From assembly GCA_030603445.1 (NCBI GenBank), contig JAUVXU010000003.1:1-64000 (forward strand): a stretch of DNA of 64,000 nt, given 5' to 3'. The position numbers were made by a program, and so were the translations under genes. Shown here piece by piece: positions 27,351 through 35,159 of the stretch (positions are counted from its first letter, which is position 1; each line of letters opens with the position of its first letter). The notes below the pieces were generated by a model. The model did no database searches, was not told the DNA's origin, and worked only from the letters and a program-made list of their open reading frames with translations. The stretch comes from Methanomicrobia archaeon. GTDB lineage: Archaea > Methanobacteriota_B > Thermococci > Methanofastidiosales > NM3.

Positions 27351-28199
27351 TTACATATCCTCCATTACAGGTTTATCTTCAATAAAATTAGAAGGCAATC
27401 CAATTTTCTTAAAATAATCAACCATTGACATGCATGCGAATTTTTCAGTAGAATAATGAGTTCCACCCAAAACATTTATTCTATGTTTTTCAGCAAATTC
27501 ATGTGCTTTTTTTGAATGATCGTTTTTTGCAGTAATTCCTGTAACTAAAACATTTACCTTGTTTTGTGCTATTTCTTCGATGGTCTCATCTAAGCCACCG
27601 CCTGCGACAACTGCAACAGTTCCATTTGATATTTCACTATCCCCATAATTATACAAACTAACCTTGTGGCCGACCATTTCTTGAAATTTTCTTCTTAAAT
27701 CTTGAACTGTTGCTAAATCAGTTTTTCCAAACACTCCGCACAAGGAGCCAAAGTAGAGGGCAAAAGGTTTTTCCGGTTTAATATCTAATGCTTTTGCTAA
27801 AGTGACGCTTGTTGAATATTTCCCATAATTATCCAGAGGTACATGAAGATTGTAAATAGATATTCTTCTATCTTTGAATTGTTGCAATAATTTTCTATCC
27901 ATCTGCTGAAAAACTTCTGGGGCTTTTCTAATATCCCATATCGAGGGATGATGAACAAAAAGCATCGCATCTTGAGTCCCGTCATCTAAAATTCTTTGCA
28001 TAACCTCTCTTGATGGAAAAACAGCAGTATATACTTTATTAATTTCTGTTGCAAAATCACAAACTAAACCCATTGATCTTTTCTTAAAGTTCTCACTAAG
28101 AAAATCAGCAACAGAGTCCATATACTCTGCCCATTCATCACTCATTTCTGGAGTGATAAAATCTTTTTCAAGTCGTTGATATAGTTGTGTTGCTTTCAT
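27351..28199 (-). CDS. Nif3-like dinuclear metal centre protein
   Basis: 282 residues. Metal-binding blocks are FVHHPSIWDI (about 88), NLHVPLDNYGKYSTSVTLAK (about 118) and GGTHYSTEKFACMSM (about 250), the order found in NIF3/DUF34 proteins. Family members are proposed to be metal-dependent hydrolases, including GTP cyclohydrolase I-like and cofactor-repair roles; the exact reaction here is unknown. It follows site 5 and seems to be a single-gene unit. Confidence 0.85.
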   Translation of the reverse strand: MKATQLYQRLEKDFITPEMSDEWAEYMDSVADFLSENFKKRSMGLVCDFATEINKVYTAVFPSREVMQRILDDGTQDAMLFVHHPSIWDIRKAPEVFQQMDRKLLQQFKDRRISIYNLHVPLDNYGKYSTSVTLAKALDIKPEKPFALYFGSLCGVFGKTDLATVQDLRRKFQEMVGHKVSLYNYGDSEISNGTVAVVAGGGLDETIEEIAQNKVNVLVTGITAKNDHSKKAHEFAEKHRINVLGGTHYSTEKFACMSMVDYFKKIGLPSNFIEDKPVMEDM

Positions 28200-28258
28200 A
28201 ATAAAATTAAATAAACTTAATATTTTATAAGATTTGCTTCATTTGAAGAAAATAAGGC

Positions 28259-28660
28259 TTATTTGTGGGGTGCACAACGTATTAACCATAAACCGGTTAA
28301 CAGGGCCATCAAGCTACCAAAACCATAGTAACCACAGATCCAATCAGCAACCATTGCCACACCGCTGACAAGAGCCACATATTGTGCAATTTTAATCTCT
28401 GTAATGCCTTTAGCATATCGCAGTCGCCAGCCCCAGACGACATTCAATCCAGCTGAAATAAGCACTATTAATCCACAAACTAGTCCTACGACTGGCGAAA
28501 CCGAGTGCCAAGAAGATACTGGTGCCAACTTTCCACCTGGTGAAAAGAAAAGTGTCAGGTCCTGTGCTCCTCCATAAAGCATCAATATCCCGCCCAGAAG
28601 GAACACAACCAACCATGCCCAATGATGAAATCCTTGTTTTTTATATATATTTTCCATCAT
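28259..28660 (-). CDS. Small membrane protein of unknown function
   Basis: 133 residues, four predicted helices: HHWAWLVVFLLGGILMLYGG, SVSPVVGLVCGLIVLISAGL, IAQYVALVSGVAMVADWICG and YGFGSLMALLTGLWLIRCAP. No recognised family. It is less AT-rich than neighbouring island genes. Its 3' end carries GCACAACGTATTAACC, which could be the left end of a decayed repeat. Confidence 0.6.
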   Translation of the reverse strand: MMENIYKKQGFHHWAWLVVFLLGGILMLYGGAQDLTLFFSPGGKLAPVSSWHSVSPVVGLVCGLIVLISAGLNVVWGWRLRYAKGITEIKIAQYVALVSGVAMVADWICGYYGFGSLMALLTGLWLIRCAPHK

Positions 28661-28688
28661 GATTAACTGTCCTTTGTCCTTTAAAAAT

Positions 28689-29135
28689 TTATAACTTCTT
28701 TTTCATTTCAATGGTGTCCCCAAAATCTTCTGAATGAAGCATTTTTATTTTCTTATATCCCCTGTGTTTGTAAAATTCAAAAGAAGTCAAGCTAGAAGAT
28801 AATTTGGCTGTTTTGTATCCGTTCTTTTTTGCTAAATCTTCAACTCTGTCCATTAGCTTTGAGCCAATGCCTTTGCCATGAATATTTGGATTAACAAAAA
28901 CGGTCGATATATTATCATCTTTTAAACTAGCAGTTCCGAGAATTTTTTCATTCTCCGCGGCAACAAAAACATTTCTTTCTTTTGAATACTGAATTAGTTT
29001 AGCAGGGGTGAAATGCTTATGCATAAATTCTATTACACTTTTTGGATAATCTTTACTATTGACCTCAGAAAGGCACTTTCTAGTTAAGTTAGAAACTTTT
29101 CTTGCATCTTCTTTTTTGAAGTTCCTAATACGCAT
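28689..29135 (-). CDS. GNAT-family N-acetyltransferase
   Basis: 148 residues, one GNAT domain: N-terminal MRIRNFKKEDARKVSNLTRK, acetyl-CoA loop STVFVNPNIHGKGIGSKLMD (about 85-105) and the closing ASLKDDN/SSLTSFEFYKHRGYKK strand-helix. Start ATG 29135. Substrate unknown. One of four GNAT genes in this window; GNATs are frequent cargo of integron cassettes. Confidence 0.8.
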   Translation of the reverse strand: MRIRNFKKEDARKVSNLTRKCLSEVNSKDYPKSVIEFMHKHFTPAKLIQYSKERNVFVAAENEKILGTASLKDDNISTVFVNPNIHGKGIGSKLMDRVEDLAKKNGYKTAKLSSSLTSFEFYKHRGYKKIKMLHSEDFGDTIEMKKKL

Positions 29136-29200
29136 AGTATTAATAAGAATTTAAGATGCTATAAATTTTCTGTTCTCAGACGCAAAAGTGAATACAATAT

Positions 29201-29290
29201 TTTGAATATACGAAGTTTAGCAGAAAATTCCGAAAAGTAAAATTTGAGCTCCAATCCATATTTCCTTATTGCCCGGATACGCAACATAGA
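29201..29290. repeat. Possible decayed attC-like repeat (site 6)
   Basis: TTTGAATATACGAAGTTTAGC and GTAAAATTTGAGCTCC repeat the central core of sites 2 and 9 in the gap upstream of RuBisCO, but neither outer 7-mer is clear (CCGGATACGCAACAT is a weak right part). Low confidence as a functional site. Confidence 0.35.
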
Positions 29291-29391
29291 ATATTTTAAA
29301 AAGAATCAAGTAAATACATTTACCATACATATTGAAAAAATTGGCAGAGAAATGTTGCAGATACTTTGTCAAAATTAAGGGATGAATAAAA

Positions 29392-30816
29392 ATGTTGGAA
29401 AAACATCAACTACTAATTAAAACACTTAATGAAAAACAAAAAGCCTATTTAAATTTAAATTTGCCGAATCCAAGAAATGGAGAATATCTTCTTACAGTTT
29501 TTCATCTTATCCCTGGAGAAAAATTAAATATCTTGCAAGCAGCAGCAGAAGTTGCGGCCGAATCTTCTACTGGAACAAATTTTAAGGTAGATACGGAAAC
29601 GCCCTTTTCTAGAGAAATGAACGCTCTTGTTTACCAACTTGATTTAAAAAGAGAATTAGTGTGGATAGCTTACCCCTGGAGACTTTTTGATAGGGGAGGA
29701 AATATTCAAAATATCTTTACATATATAGTGGGAAATGTTTTGGGAATGAAACAAGTCAATGCCCTAAAATTATTAGATGTGTGGTTCCCTCCTGCAATGC
29801 TTGAACAATATGATGGTCCGAGTTATACGATTGATGATATGAGAAAATATTTAGATGTATATGACAGACCTATTCTTGGAACCATTGTAAAGCCAAAAAT
29901 GGGGCTTACATCTTCTGAGTATGCAGAAGTGGCTTATGATTTTTGGGCAGGAGGCGGAGATTTTGTCAAAAATGATGAGCCGCAGGCAAACCAGGATTTT
30001 TGTCCATATGACAAGATGGTAAAATATGTAAAAGAAGCAATGGATAAAGCAGTTAAAGATACTGGAAAGAAAAAGGTCCATTCTTTCAATGTTTCTGCAG
30101 CTGATTTTGACACGATGGTTGAAAGATGTGAAATGATTATAAATGCTGGTTTTGAACCTGGAAGTTACGCATTTTTAATTGATGGAATTACTGCCGGGTG
30201 GATGGCAGTTCAAACTTTAAGAAGAAAATATCCAGATGTATTTATTCATTTTCATAGGGCGGCCCATGGGGCGTTTACAAGAGTAGAAAATCCATTGGGT
30301 TTTTCAGTTTTAGTTCTATCTAAATTTGCAAGGTTGGCAGGAGCATCAGGGATCCATACTGGAACGGCTGGCGTTGGAAAGATGTCTGGAAACCCGGAAG
30401 AAGATGTTGTAGCTGCACATAACATTCAATACTTTACAGCAAAAGGGCATTTCTTTGAACAGAGCTGGGGAAAGATTCCTGAAAAAGATGAAGATGCGAT
30501 AAAACTTGTTCATGAAGATCTTACACATCTTCTTATTTTAGAAGATGATAGCTGGAGAGGAATGAAAAAATGCTGCCCCATTATCTCGGGAGGGTTAAAT
30601 CCAGTTTTGTTAAAACCATTTATTGACATAATGAACAATACTAATTTTATAACTACAATGGGGGCGGGGGTTCATGCTCATCCGGGAGGAACAAAAGCAG
30701 GAGCTAAGGCATTGGTTCAGGCGTGCGAAGCTTATAAAAAAGGAATAGATATTGAAAAATATTCCAAGAAACACAGCGAGTTGGCAGATGCCATAAAATT
30801 CTTCTCAAAAAAATAA
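29392..30816 (+). CDS. rbcL: Ribulose-bisphosphate carboxylase large chain, form II/III type
   Basis: 474 residues. Active-site residues are complete: Lys167 in GTIVKPKMGL, carbamylated Lys193 with Asp195 and Glu196 in GGDFVKNDEPQANQ, loop-6 Lys330 in GTAGVGKMSGNP, and the phosphate loop IISGGLNP. KNDEP is the form II reading rather than the form III KDDEN; with HRAAHGAFTR this fits the archaeal II/III group. Such enzymes fix CO2 on ribulose-1,5-bisphosphate made from nucleosides by AMP phosphorylase and R15P isomerase; neither gene is in the window. It is the only plus-strand gene of the central island and is monocistronic. Confidence 0.9.
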   Translation: MLEKHQLLIKTLNEKQKAYLNLNLPNPRNGEYLLTVFHLIPGEKLNILQAAAEVAAESSTGTNFKVDTETPFSREMNALVYQLDLKRELVWIAYPWRLFDRGGNIQNIFTYIVGNVLGMKQVNALKLLDVWFPPAMLEQYDGPSYTIDDMRKYLDVYDRPILGTIVKPKMGLTSSEYAEVAYDFWAGGGDFVKNDEPQANQDFCPYDKMVKYVKEAMDKAVKDTGKKKVHSFNVSAADFDTMVERCEMIINAGFEPGSYAFLIDGITAGWMAVQTLRRKYPDVFIHFHRAAHGAFTRVENPLGFSVLVLSKFARLAGASGIHTGTAGVGKMSGNPEEDVVAAHNIQYFTAKGHFFEQSWGKIPEKDEDAIKLVHEDLTHLLILEDDSWRGMKKCCPIISGGLNPVLLKPFIDIMNNTNFITTMGAGVHAHPGGTKAGAKALVQACEAYKKGIDIEKYSKKHSELADAIKFFSKK

Positions 30817-30944
30817 ATTAAAGTAGAAATTGATGAGGATAGTGAAAGAAGTTAATGAGCTATAATCTTTGTTGAAAATCTTTTCAATTCCAAAAAGAGC
30901 ACTCAAAAGATAGAAAACTAAAAATTTGAGTTAATCATAATTCT

Positions 30945-31421
30945 CTATAATAATATTCTCATTTTAACAAATTGGTGTTTGTCCCCATTTGTTTCCTGCA
31001 TATACTCTTCAACTATCTCAAATCCTATCTTTTTGTATGTTTTTATTGCACGTTCATTAAACTTTGCTACTACTAACATTATATAATGCCCATCATATCC
31101 ATAATGCTTTATACCAAATTTTATACCAGACATTGCAAAATCGGACCCATACCCTTTTCCTGTATATTTGGGGTTAAGCCCAAAACCAACCCACATGACA
31201 TTATAGATAAAAGAAAAAGAATAAAAACCAATCAATTCTTTGGATTGATTTAAGACCGCAAATATATACTTCCATTGTTTTAAATCCAAGAAATCATTTA
31301 AATCTTCTTCATCAGCAGTCATATCATAAAAAGAATAAATACCTTCATATTTCCACTGATAAGCAATTTCATTGGCATATTTTTCATTCATTGGGACATA
31401 ATTATATTTCATAGAGATCAT
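30945..31421 (-). CDS. GNAT-family N-acetyltransferase (RimJ/RimL-like)
   Basis: 158 residues. YNYVPMNEKYANEIAYQWKY at the N-terminus, acetyl-CoA binding VGFGLNPKYTGKGYGSDFAM (about 85-105) and VAKFNERAIKTYKKIGFEIV match aminoglycoside/ribosomal GNATs. Start may be the first or the fourth residue Met. Substrate unknown. A divergent repeat of the second type follows its promoter region at 31450. Confidence 0.8.
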   Translation of the reverse strand: MISMKYNYVPMNEKYANEIAYQWKYEGIYSFYDMTADEEDLNDFLDLKQWKYIFAVLNQSKELIGFYSFSFIYNVMWVGFGLNPKYTGKGYGSDFAMSGIKFGIKHYGYDGHYIMLVVAKFNERAIKTYKKIGFEIVEEYMQETNGDKHQFVKMRILL

Positions 31422-31449
31422 TTTTAGAGATGTATTTTAGATAACTATT

Positions 31450-31505
31450 TTAAACGGATCTTCTGTTCGCTTAACATTCTTCTTAGGATTTAAAGCGAGA
31501 TTTGA
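31450..31505. repeat. Second island repeat type, copy 1
   Basis: TTTAAACGGATCTTCTGTTC, GCTTAACA, then TTTAAAGCGAGATTTGAT. The same order recurs at 35869-35925 with about 75% identity by eye. GTTCGCTTAA and TTAAAGCGA face each other as inverted repeats, so the element can form a hairpin. It may be a diverged attC-like site. Confidence 0.5.
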
Positions 31506-31660
31506 TTAAATCCAAATAAAAATATTTTGGAAATAAATAAATCTTTCCCCAAACCATTTTAAAAAAGTTAAATATATTTGATAATACTAATGCTGTAAAA
31601 ACCTCATTTTTATAACAATGTTCTTTTTAGATTTTGTATAAAATTATCTTTTTTTGCACC

Positions 31661-31752
31661 CTTAAGATTGTGATAAAAAAGAGAAGTTTTCACGAATTGA
31701 AGATTTGAGTGAGACACGAGCCGAGTGTCAAACCTTTTATCCATTGTTAGAC
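31661..31752. repeat. attC-like intergenic repeat (site 7)
   Basis: GATAAAAAAGAGAAGTTTTC at 31671 onward, GAAGATTTGAGTGAG, then CTTTTATC pairing with GATAAAA, and right end GTTAGAC (31746-31752). The left 7-mer is degenerate. The next left 7-mer, ATCTAAC at 32217, is complementary to GTTAGAC at six of seven positions, framing the DUF3795 gene between them. Confidence 0.55.
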
Positions 31753-31767
31753 GACGAGCCAAAAACA

Positions 31768-32181
31768 TTATACAATTACTTCTTTTCCACATCTACTACA
31801 TTTGTAATGATAAAAAATGACGATTCCTCCACAGGAAGGGCATGACCATCTTCGCTTCTGATACTCAAGATAGTTTACCATCCCTATTTGTTTCATCTTT
31901 TCAAAAATCTCCGGAATCTCATGTCTGTACCTAAATTTCGGGTCTCCAAGATGAGTATCAAGAAGTTTCTTCCTATATTTTTCACATGGAAAATTACTAC
32001 AATCAATGCAGAAATCTTTCTCTTCAATATTATAGCAACAATCCCTTATTTTGCATCCCCATTTGCTTGTTCTTTTTTGTTCTTTACTTTCTGAGGCACA
32101 TCCAAGACAAGTCTTATTAAAGGAAGGACATGCTCCACAAAAAACTCCACAAGGAGCCAATTCATTTGGTATTTGTTTCAT
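31768..32181 (-). CDS. DUF3795 Cys-rich protein with C-terminal zinc ribbon
   Basis: 137 residues. N-terminal DUF3795 pattern: APCGVFCGACPSFNKTCLGC, then GCKIRDCCYNIEEKDFCIDC. A C-terminal zinc ribbon WSCPSCGGIVIFYHYKCSRC ends the protein. Fourteen cysteines in 137 residues. Paralogue of 25370-25948 but diverged. It is a single-gene unit framed by complementary 7-mers (GTTAGAC 31746, ATCTAAC 32217), the clearest one-gene cassette candidate. Confidence 0.8.
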   Translation of the reverse strand: MKQIPNELAPCGVFCGACPSFNKTCLGCASESKEQKRTSKWGCKIRDCCYNIEEKDFCIDCSNFPCEKYRKKLLDTHLGDPKFRYRHEIPEIFEKMKQIGMVNYLEYQKRRWSCPSCGGIVIFYHYKCSRCGKEVIV

Positions 32182-32216
32182 ATTATTTCCTTCATTTGTT
32201 AGATATTTAGCATGCC

Positions 32217-32241
32217 ATCTAACGTTTTGTGGATATTCTTA
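32217..32241. repeat. Left half of an attC-like repeat (site 8a), interrupted
   Basis: ATCTAACGTTTTGTGGATAT matches the left arm of site 3 (GCCTAACGTTTCGCGGATAT) but stops where the duplicated fragment of core genes begins at 32242. The right part of the site is missing here. Confidence 0.5.
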
Positions 32242-32321
32242 ACGTCCTAAATTTCTTCATCGTTCTGCCTTTAAAAACTCTAAAAACTCCTGGGTATGCT
32301 TGTTGATAAGAGGCATCCTTT
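32242..32321 (-). repeat. Displaced 80-bp copy of a core-gene junction
   Basis: Nearly identical to 39465-39545 (about five differences by eye, one a single-base indel). The original spans the start codon of the HTH gene 39082-39483 and the last ~20 codons of the gene 39480-40616. The copy encodes no complete protein, so it is a scar of recombination or capture inside the island. Same orientation as the original. Confidence 0.8.
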
Positions 32322-32379
32322 AGTAAATTAATTATTAGTTCTTTTTATATTTTATTTCAGGCGTTCCAAAGCCGATTGC

Positions 32380-32452
32380 GTATAACACTAAGATTTAAAG
32401 AAGTTTACGAAACGAAGTGGAGCCGGCTATTCGCTGATACATGTGGTTGTGT
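32380..32452. repeat. attC-like intergenic repeat (site 8b)
   Basis: GTATAAC (32380-32386), core TTTAAAGAAGTTTACGAAAC, GAAGTGGAGCCGGC, right end GTTGTGT (32446-32452). It ends 9 bp before the stop of the methyltransferase gene. Confidence 0.5.
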
Positions 32453-32460
32453 CAAATATT

Positions 32461-33231
32461 TCAGGACACTTTATCAGCTCTTGTAACAATAAAAGCATTC
32501 GTGAATTCATCTAGTAATTCTTCGCCTTTATCCTCATAAAATCCGGAAATGCTAAAACCAGCCTCTATCTGGCCATTGATTTGGTCTGTAAGGCTATGCC
32601 CGAATTCGAATGGCGCCATATTTTCAGTATACTCTTTCTTTTTAGCATCTGATAAAGATTTTAAATCAGAATATGGGATAGCAGTTTCTATTACACATTT
32701 TCTTGTCTTCTCAGCTTTTTCCCAGTTTATCATATACATAATAGGATTATTAAATCCAGATAATAATCTGCCATTCTTTTTTAGGACCCTGTAAGCTTCC
32801 CTCCAAACAGGCAAAATATCATCAATAAAACAATTTGAAACTGGATGAATTATCAGATCAAAAGTATCATCTGAAAATATTGACAGATCTTGCATATTTC
32901 CTTTTACAGTTTTTATATTTAAATTGTATTTAACTGCAATTTTTTTATCTTGTTCAAGCTGTTTGTCGGAATTATCAAATACAGTTACATTTGCACCTGC
33001 AGCAGCCAAGATAGGACCTTGCTGTCCTCCCCCCGAAGCTAAGCACAAAACATTCTTATTAACTATATTTCCAATCCACTCTTCTGGAACGGTCTTAAAA
33101 GGCGTTAGGACAATTTTTATTATGCCTTTTTTAGCTTCCTGTATCTGTTCTTCTGAAATTGGGATGGTCCATTGATTTCCTTTTTTAACTTCATTGTTCC
33201 ATGCAATTCTATTATGTTCTAATAAATTCAT
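32461..33231 (-). CDS. Class I SAM-dependent methyltransferase
   Basis: 256 residues. NRIAWNNEVKKGNQWTIPIS is the N-terminal signature of a bacterial/archaeal methyltransferase group; the SAM loop is NVLCLASGGGQQGPILAAAG (about 80-100), followed by VTVFDNSDKQLEQDK and DTFDLIIHPVSNCFI. Substrate unknown. Framed by attC-like sites 8b and 9a (33261), so it is a one-gene cassette candidate. Confidence 0.8.
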   Translation of the reverse strand: MNLLEHNRIAWNNEVKKGNQWTIPISEEQIQEAKKGIIKIVLTPFKTVPEEWIGNIVNKNVLCLASGGGQQGPILAAAGANVTVFDNSDKQLEQDKKIAVKYNLNIKTVKGNMQDLSIFSDDTFDLIIHPVSNCFIDDILPVWREAYRVLKKNGRLLSGFNNPIMYMINWEKAEKTRKCVIETAIPYSDLKSLSDAKKKEYTENMAPFEFGHSLTDQINGQIEAGFSISGFYEDKGEELLDEFTNAFIVTRADKVS

Positions 33232-33260
33232 TTCTTATACTTCCTTTTTGGTATAATTAC

Positions 33261-33348
33261 ATATAACGCATGTCATTAAAAGAAGTTACGTAAGAAATTT
33301 GAATGGAGAAACCTGCAAGATTTCGTAGTCTTTTATCTGTCGTTATAT
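33261..33348. repeat. attC-like intergenic repeat (site 9a), perfect outer 7-mers
   Basis: ATATAAC (33261-33267) and GTTATAT (33342-33348) are exact reverse complements. Between them lie CATTAAAAGAAGTTACG, GAAATTTGAATGGAG and CTTTTATCTG, the last pairing with the AAAAG of the left arm. Site 1 at 20337 shares ATATAACG, ATTAAAAGAAG and the right 7-mer, about 13 kb away. Confidence 0.65.
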
Positions 33349-33508
33349 TCCCAAAAAAAGAAATTTCAGAGTAAATCTGGAACCCGTTTATTTGAATTTA
33401 AAGGAATTGTCGTATTCAATTCTATCTATTTTGGAATTTTGCAACCAGTTCTTTTTGTTTTTTGTTCGATTGTAAGATTTTTTGGATTTTAGACATATTT
33501 TTACCTAT

Positions 33509-34099
33509 TCAAATATGAATTATAAATTTACAGCTTTTTGCTCCAGTGATTACTGATTGCACAAGTTCTACTTCAACTGGTTTTTCGAGCGCTACTTCAA
33601 AAAACTGCTTTTCCCATTCAGCACCACACTGACAATATGTGTCTGTAGAAAAAGGTTCTTTAGTTTGTTTAACCTGTCCGCAAAAGCATTTATCATACTC
33701 CACGATAACTGTATTCTTGTTTTTTAATTTGAAGCTAACGCCTTTATAATTTTCATTTAATTTATCAAGAAATTCATTAATAGACTTTGATTCACTCATC
33801 AATTTCTTCACAGTCTTTCTATGTCCCTGCCCGCAGCATTTTTGACCGCAGGCCTTCATTATCTGGACTACTTTTTCCTTGTCCAATTCTTTTTCTAACT
33901 GTTCAATAGCTTCTTTCCACCACTCAGCTTGTTTGACGGGGTTAAATGAATTGTATTTGTCCGAACCCCGCATGATTTTCTCCAAAATCTCTTGATCAAC
34001 TTCTGCCATAAGGATTTTTGCAAATCGTCCTATTCTGCCCGTTACTGGGATCTTTGCGCCGGATTTATTTTTTGTAATCATGGTGTTTTCTCCATTCAT
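33509..34099 (-). CDS. Cys-rich protein with V4R-like C-terminus (DUF6144-like)
   Basis: 196 residues. Cys motifs ACGQKCCGQGH (about 88), YDKCFCGQVK (about 138) and DTYCQCGAEWEKQFFE (about 153), ending VELVQSVITGAKSCKFIIHI. The end resembles V4R-type small-molecule-binding domains and the whole resembles DUF6144; both calls are tentative. Metal or iron-sulfur binding is likely. It shares a unit with the DUF4332 gene upstream (19 bp apart). Confidence 0.5.
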   Translation of the reverse strand: MNGENTMITKNKSGAKIPVTGRIGRFAKILMAEVDQEILEKIMRGSDKYNSFNPVKQAEWWKEAIEQLEKELDKEKVVQIMKACGQKCCGQGHRKTVKKLMSESKSINEFLDKLNENYKGVSFKLKNKNTVIVEYDKCFCGQVKQTKEPFSTDTYCQCGAEWEKQFFEVALEKPVEVELVQSVITGAKSCKFIIHI

Positions 34100-34118
34100 A
34101 ATGTTAAATTAGCGTAAT

Positions 34119-34856
34119 TTAATATTGAATGACTTTTGGAACATCTTTAGAAACATTGACACATAACTGAATATCTTTCACGGTAAATTTCCCTTTTGTA
34201 TACTTCCTTTTATTATTAATTTCTGCAAGTTTCTTAAAAAGATTCTCTGCCTTTGATTTTGATATTTTTTCCGCTGTATCTGTTCCAGATTCTAAGAAAA
34301 TTCTAGCAAATATTGGTCCAATCCATTTTATTCTTGATATATCTGTTAATTTTACAAGTTCCATTAGTTCTTCGCTTGAAATATTTGCTTGTTTGGCTAA
34401 TTCAGATCTTTCCTTTTTTGTTTTAATTTTTCCAAATAAATGCTTCGTGTTTTTAAGGCCAAATTTTCCCAGTTTATCTATTACCTCATTTTTTATACCA
34501 GGAAATTTATTTAAGTTTACAGGTTTTGGCTGATAACTATTAACTTCCCTTATTAGAATTGTAAGATAATCCTCCGGCAAACCTGATTTTTTAGCAAATT
34601 CTTTTACATTTTTTGGTGTTTTCAAAACATTGACTATATCCTGAAGATTTTTAATCCCCTGTTTTTTTAGGCATTTGATTCTTTCTCCTATTTGCTCTTT
34701 TAAAATCATTCTACTCGGAATCATTTCTGATTGTTCAAGCACTTTCTGGTATTTTTCAATACTAAAATTTTCTAAATTGATATGATAGTTATCAGTCGTT
34801 TTGCTTGCATCCTTAACACTGATGTTTGGTGTAAGACTTTTCGTTGTTGCCCCCAT
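34119..34856 (-). CDS. DUF4332 helix-hairpin-helix protein
   Basis: 245 residues with repeated helix-hairpin-helix units: KCLKKQGIKNLQDIVNVLKT, VIDKLGKFGLKNTKHLFGKI and DISRIKWIGPIFARIFLESG, as in DUF4332 proteins. These units usually bind nucleic acid or serve as protein scaffolds; no catalytic domain is present. Together with the gene after it, it lies between complementary 7-mers GTTATAT (33342) and ATATAAC (34991). Confidence 0.7.
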   Translation of the reverse strand: MGATTKSLTPNISVKDASKTTDNYHINLENFSIEKYQKVLEQSEMIPSRMILKEQIGERIKCLKKQGIKNLQDIVNVLKTPKNVKEFAKKSGLPEDYLTILIREVNSYQPKPVNLNKFPGIKNEVIDKLGKFGLKNTKHLFGKIKTKKERSELAKQANISSEELMELVKLTDISRIKWIGPIFARIFLESGTDTAEKISKSKAENLFKKLAEINNKRKYTKGKFTVKDIQLCVNVSKDVPKVIQY

Positions 34857-34915
34857 AATTACTATATTAAAAATTAAAATTTATAAATATAATCATTTTT
34901 TGGAATTAAGTAGGA

Positions 34916-34942
34916 AAAAATACAATATTATCCCCCTCTTTT
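34916..34942. repeat. 27-bp direct repeat, copy 1
   Basis: Identical to 36015-36041. The shared core is ACAATATTATCCCCCTC. Both copies are followed within 50-60 bp by GAAAAATATTTTTT and then an attC-like site, so the repeat belongs to a larger conserved junction. Confidence 0.75.
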
Positions 34943-34990
34943 TAGAAAGCCTATCTAATGTATAAGAACGAAAAATATTTTTTGAATTAT

Positions 34991-35106
34991 ATATAACATT
35001 TGGGATATACGAAGTTTTGCGGAATGAAACGAAGCAAAATTTGGGTGAGGAGCGATAATGACGAAAGCGCAGCGTTCCTTTGAGTTCCGAACCCCACCCG
35101 TTTCAA
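34991..35106. repeat. attC-like intergenic repeat (site 9)
   Basis: ATATAAC (34991-34997), TTTGGGATATACGAAGTTTT, GAAACGAAGCAAAATTTGGG; GAAGTTTTGC and GCAAAATTT pair. GGGTGAGG at about 35043 pairs with CCCCACCC at 35092, giving a second stem; right end GTTTCAA (35100-35106). The best preserved copy of the core. Confidence 0.6.
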
Positions 35107-35159
35107 TCAATCATTATTCAGAAATTTTCTTTGATAAAATCACTGATCCATCTTCTTGA

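Larger units (their letters stand above)
31422..31767. other. Intergenic region holding two repeat types
   Basis: About 345 bp without a gene. It contains a copy of the second repeat type (31450-31505) and the attC-like site at 31661-31752. Nothing else recognised; composition is very AT-rich with short homopolymers. Confidence 0.45.
34857..35159. other. Intergenic region with direct repeat and attC-like site
   Basis: About 300 bp. It contains a 27-bp direct repeat (34916-34942, second copy 36015-36041) and attC-like site 9 at 34991-35106. No gene recognised. Confidence 0.45.

Noticed and set aside
29382-29420. Upstream ATG in the RuBisCO leader as an alternative start
   Set aside because: It is out of frame and ends after a dozen codons.
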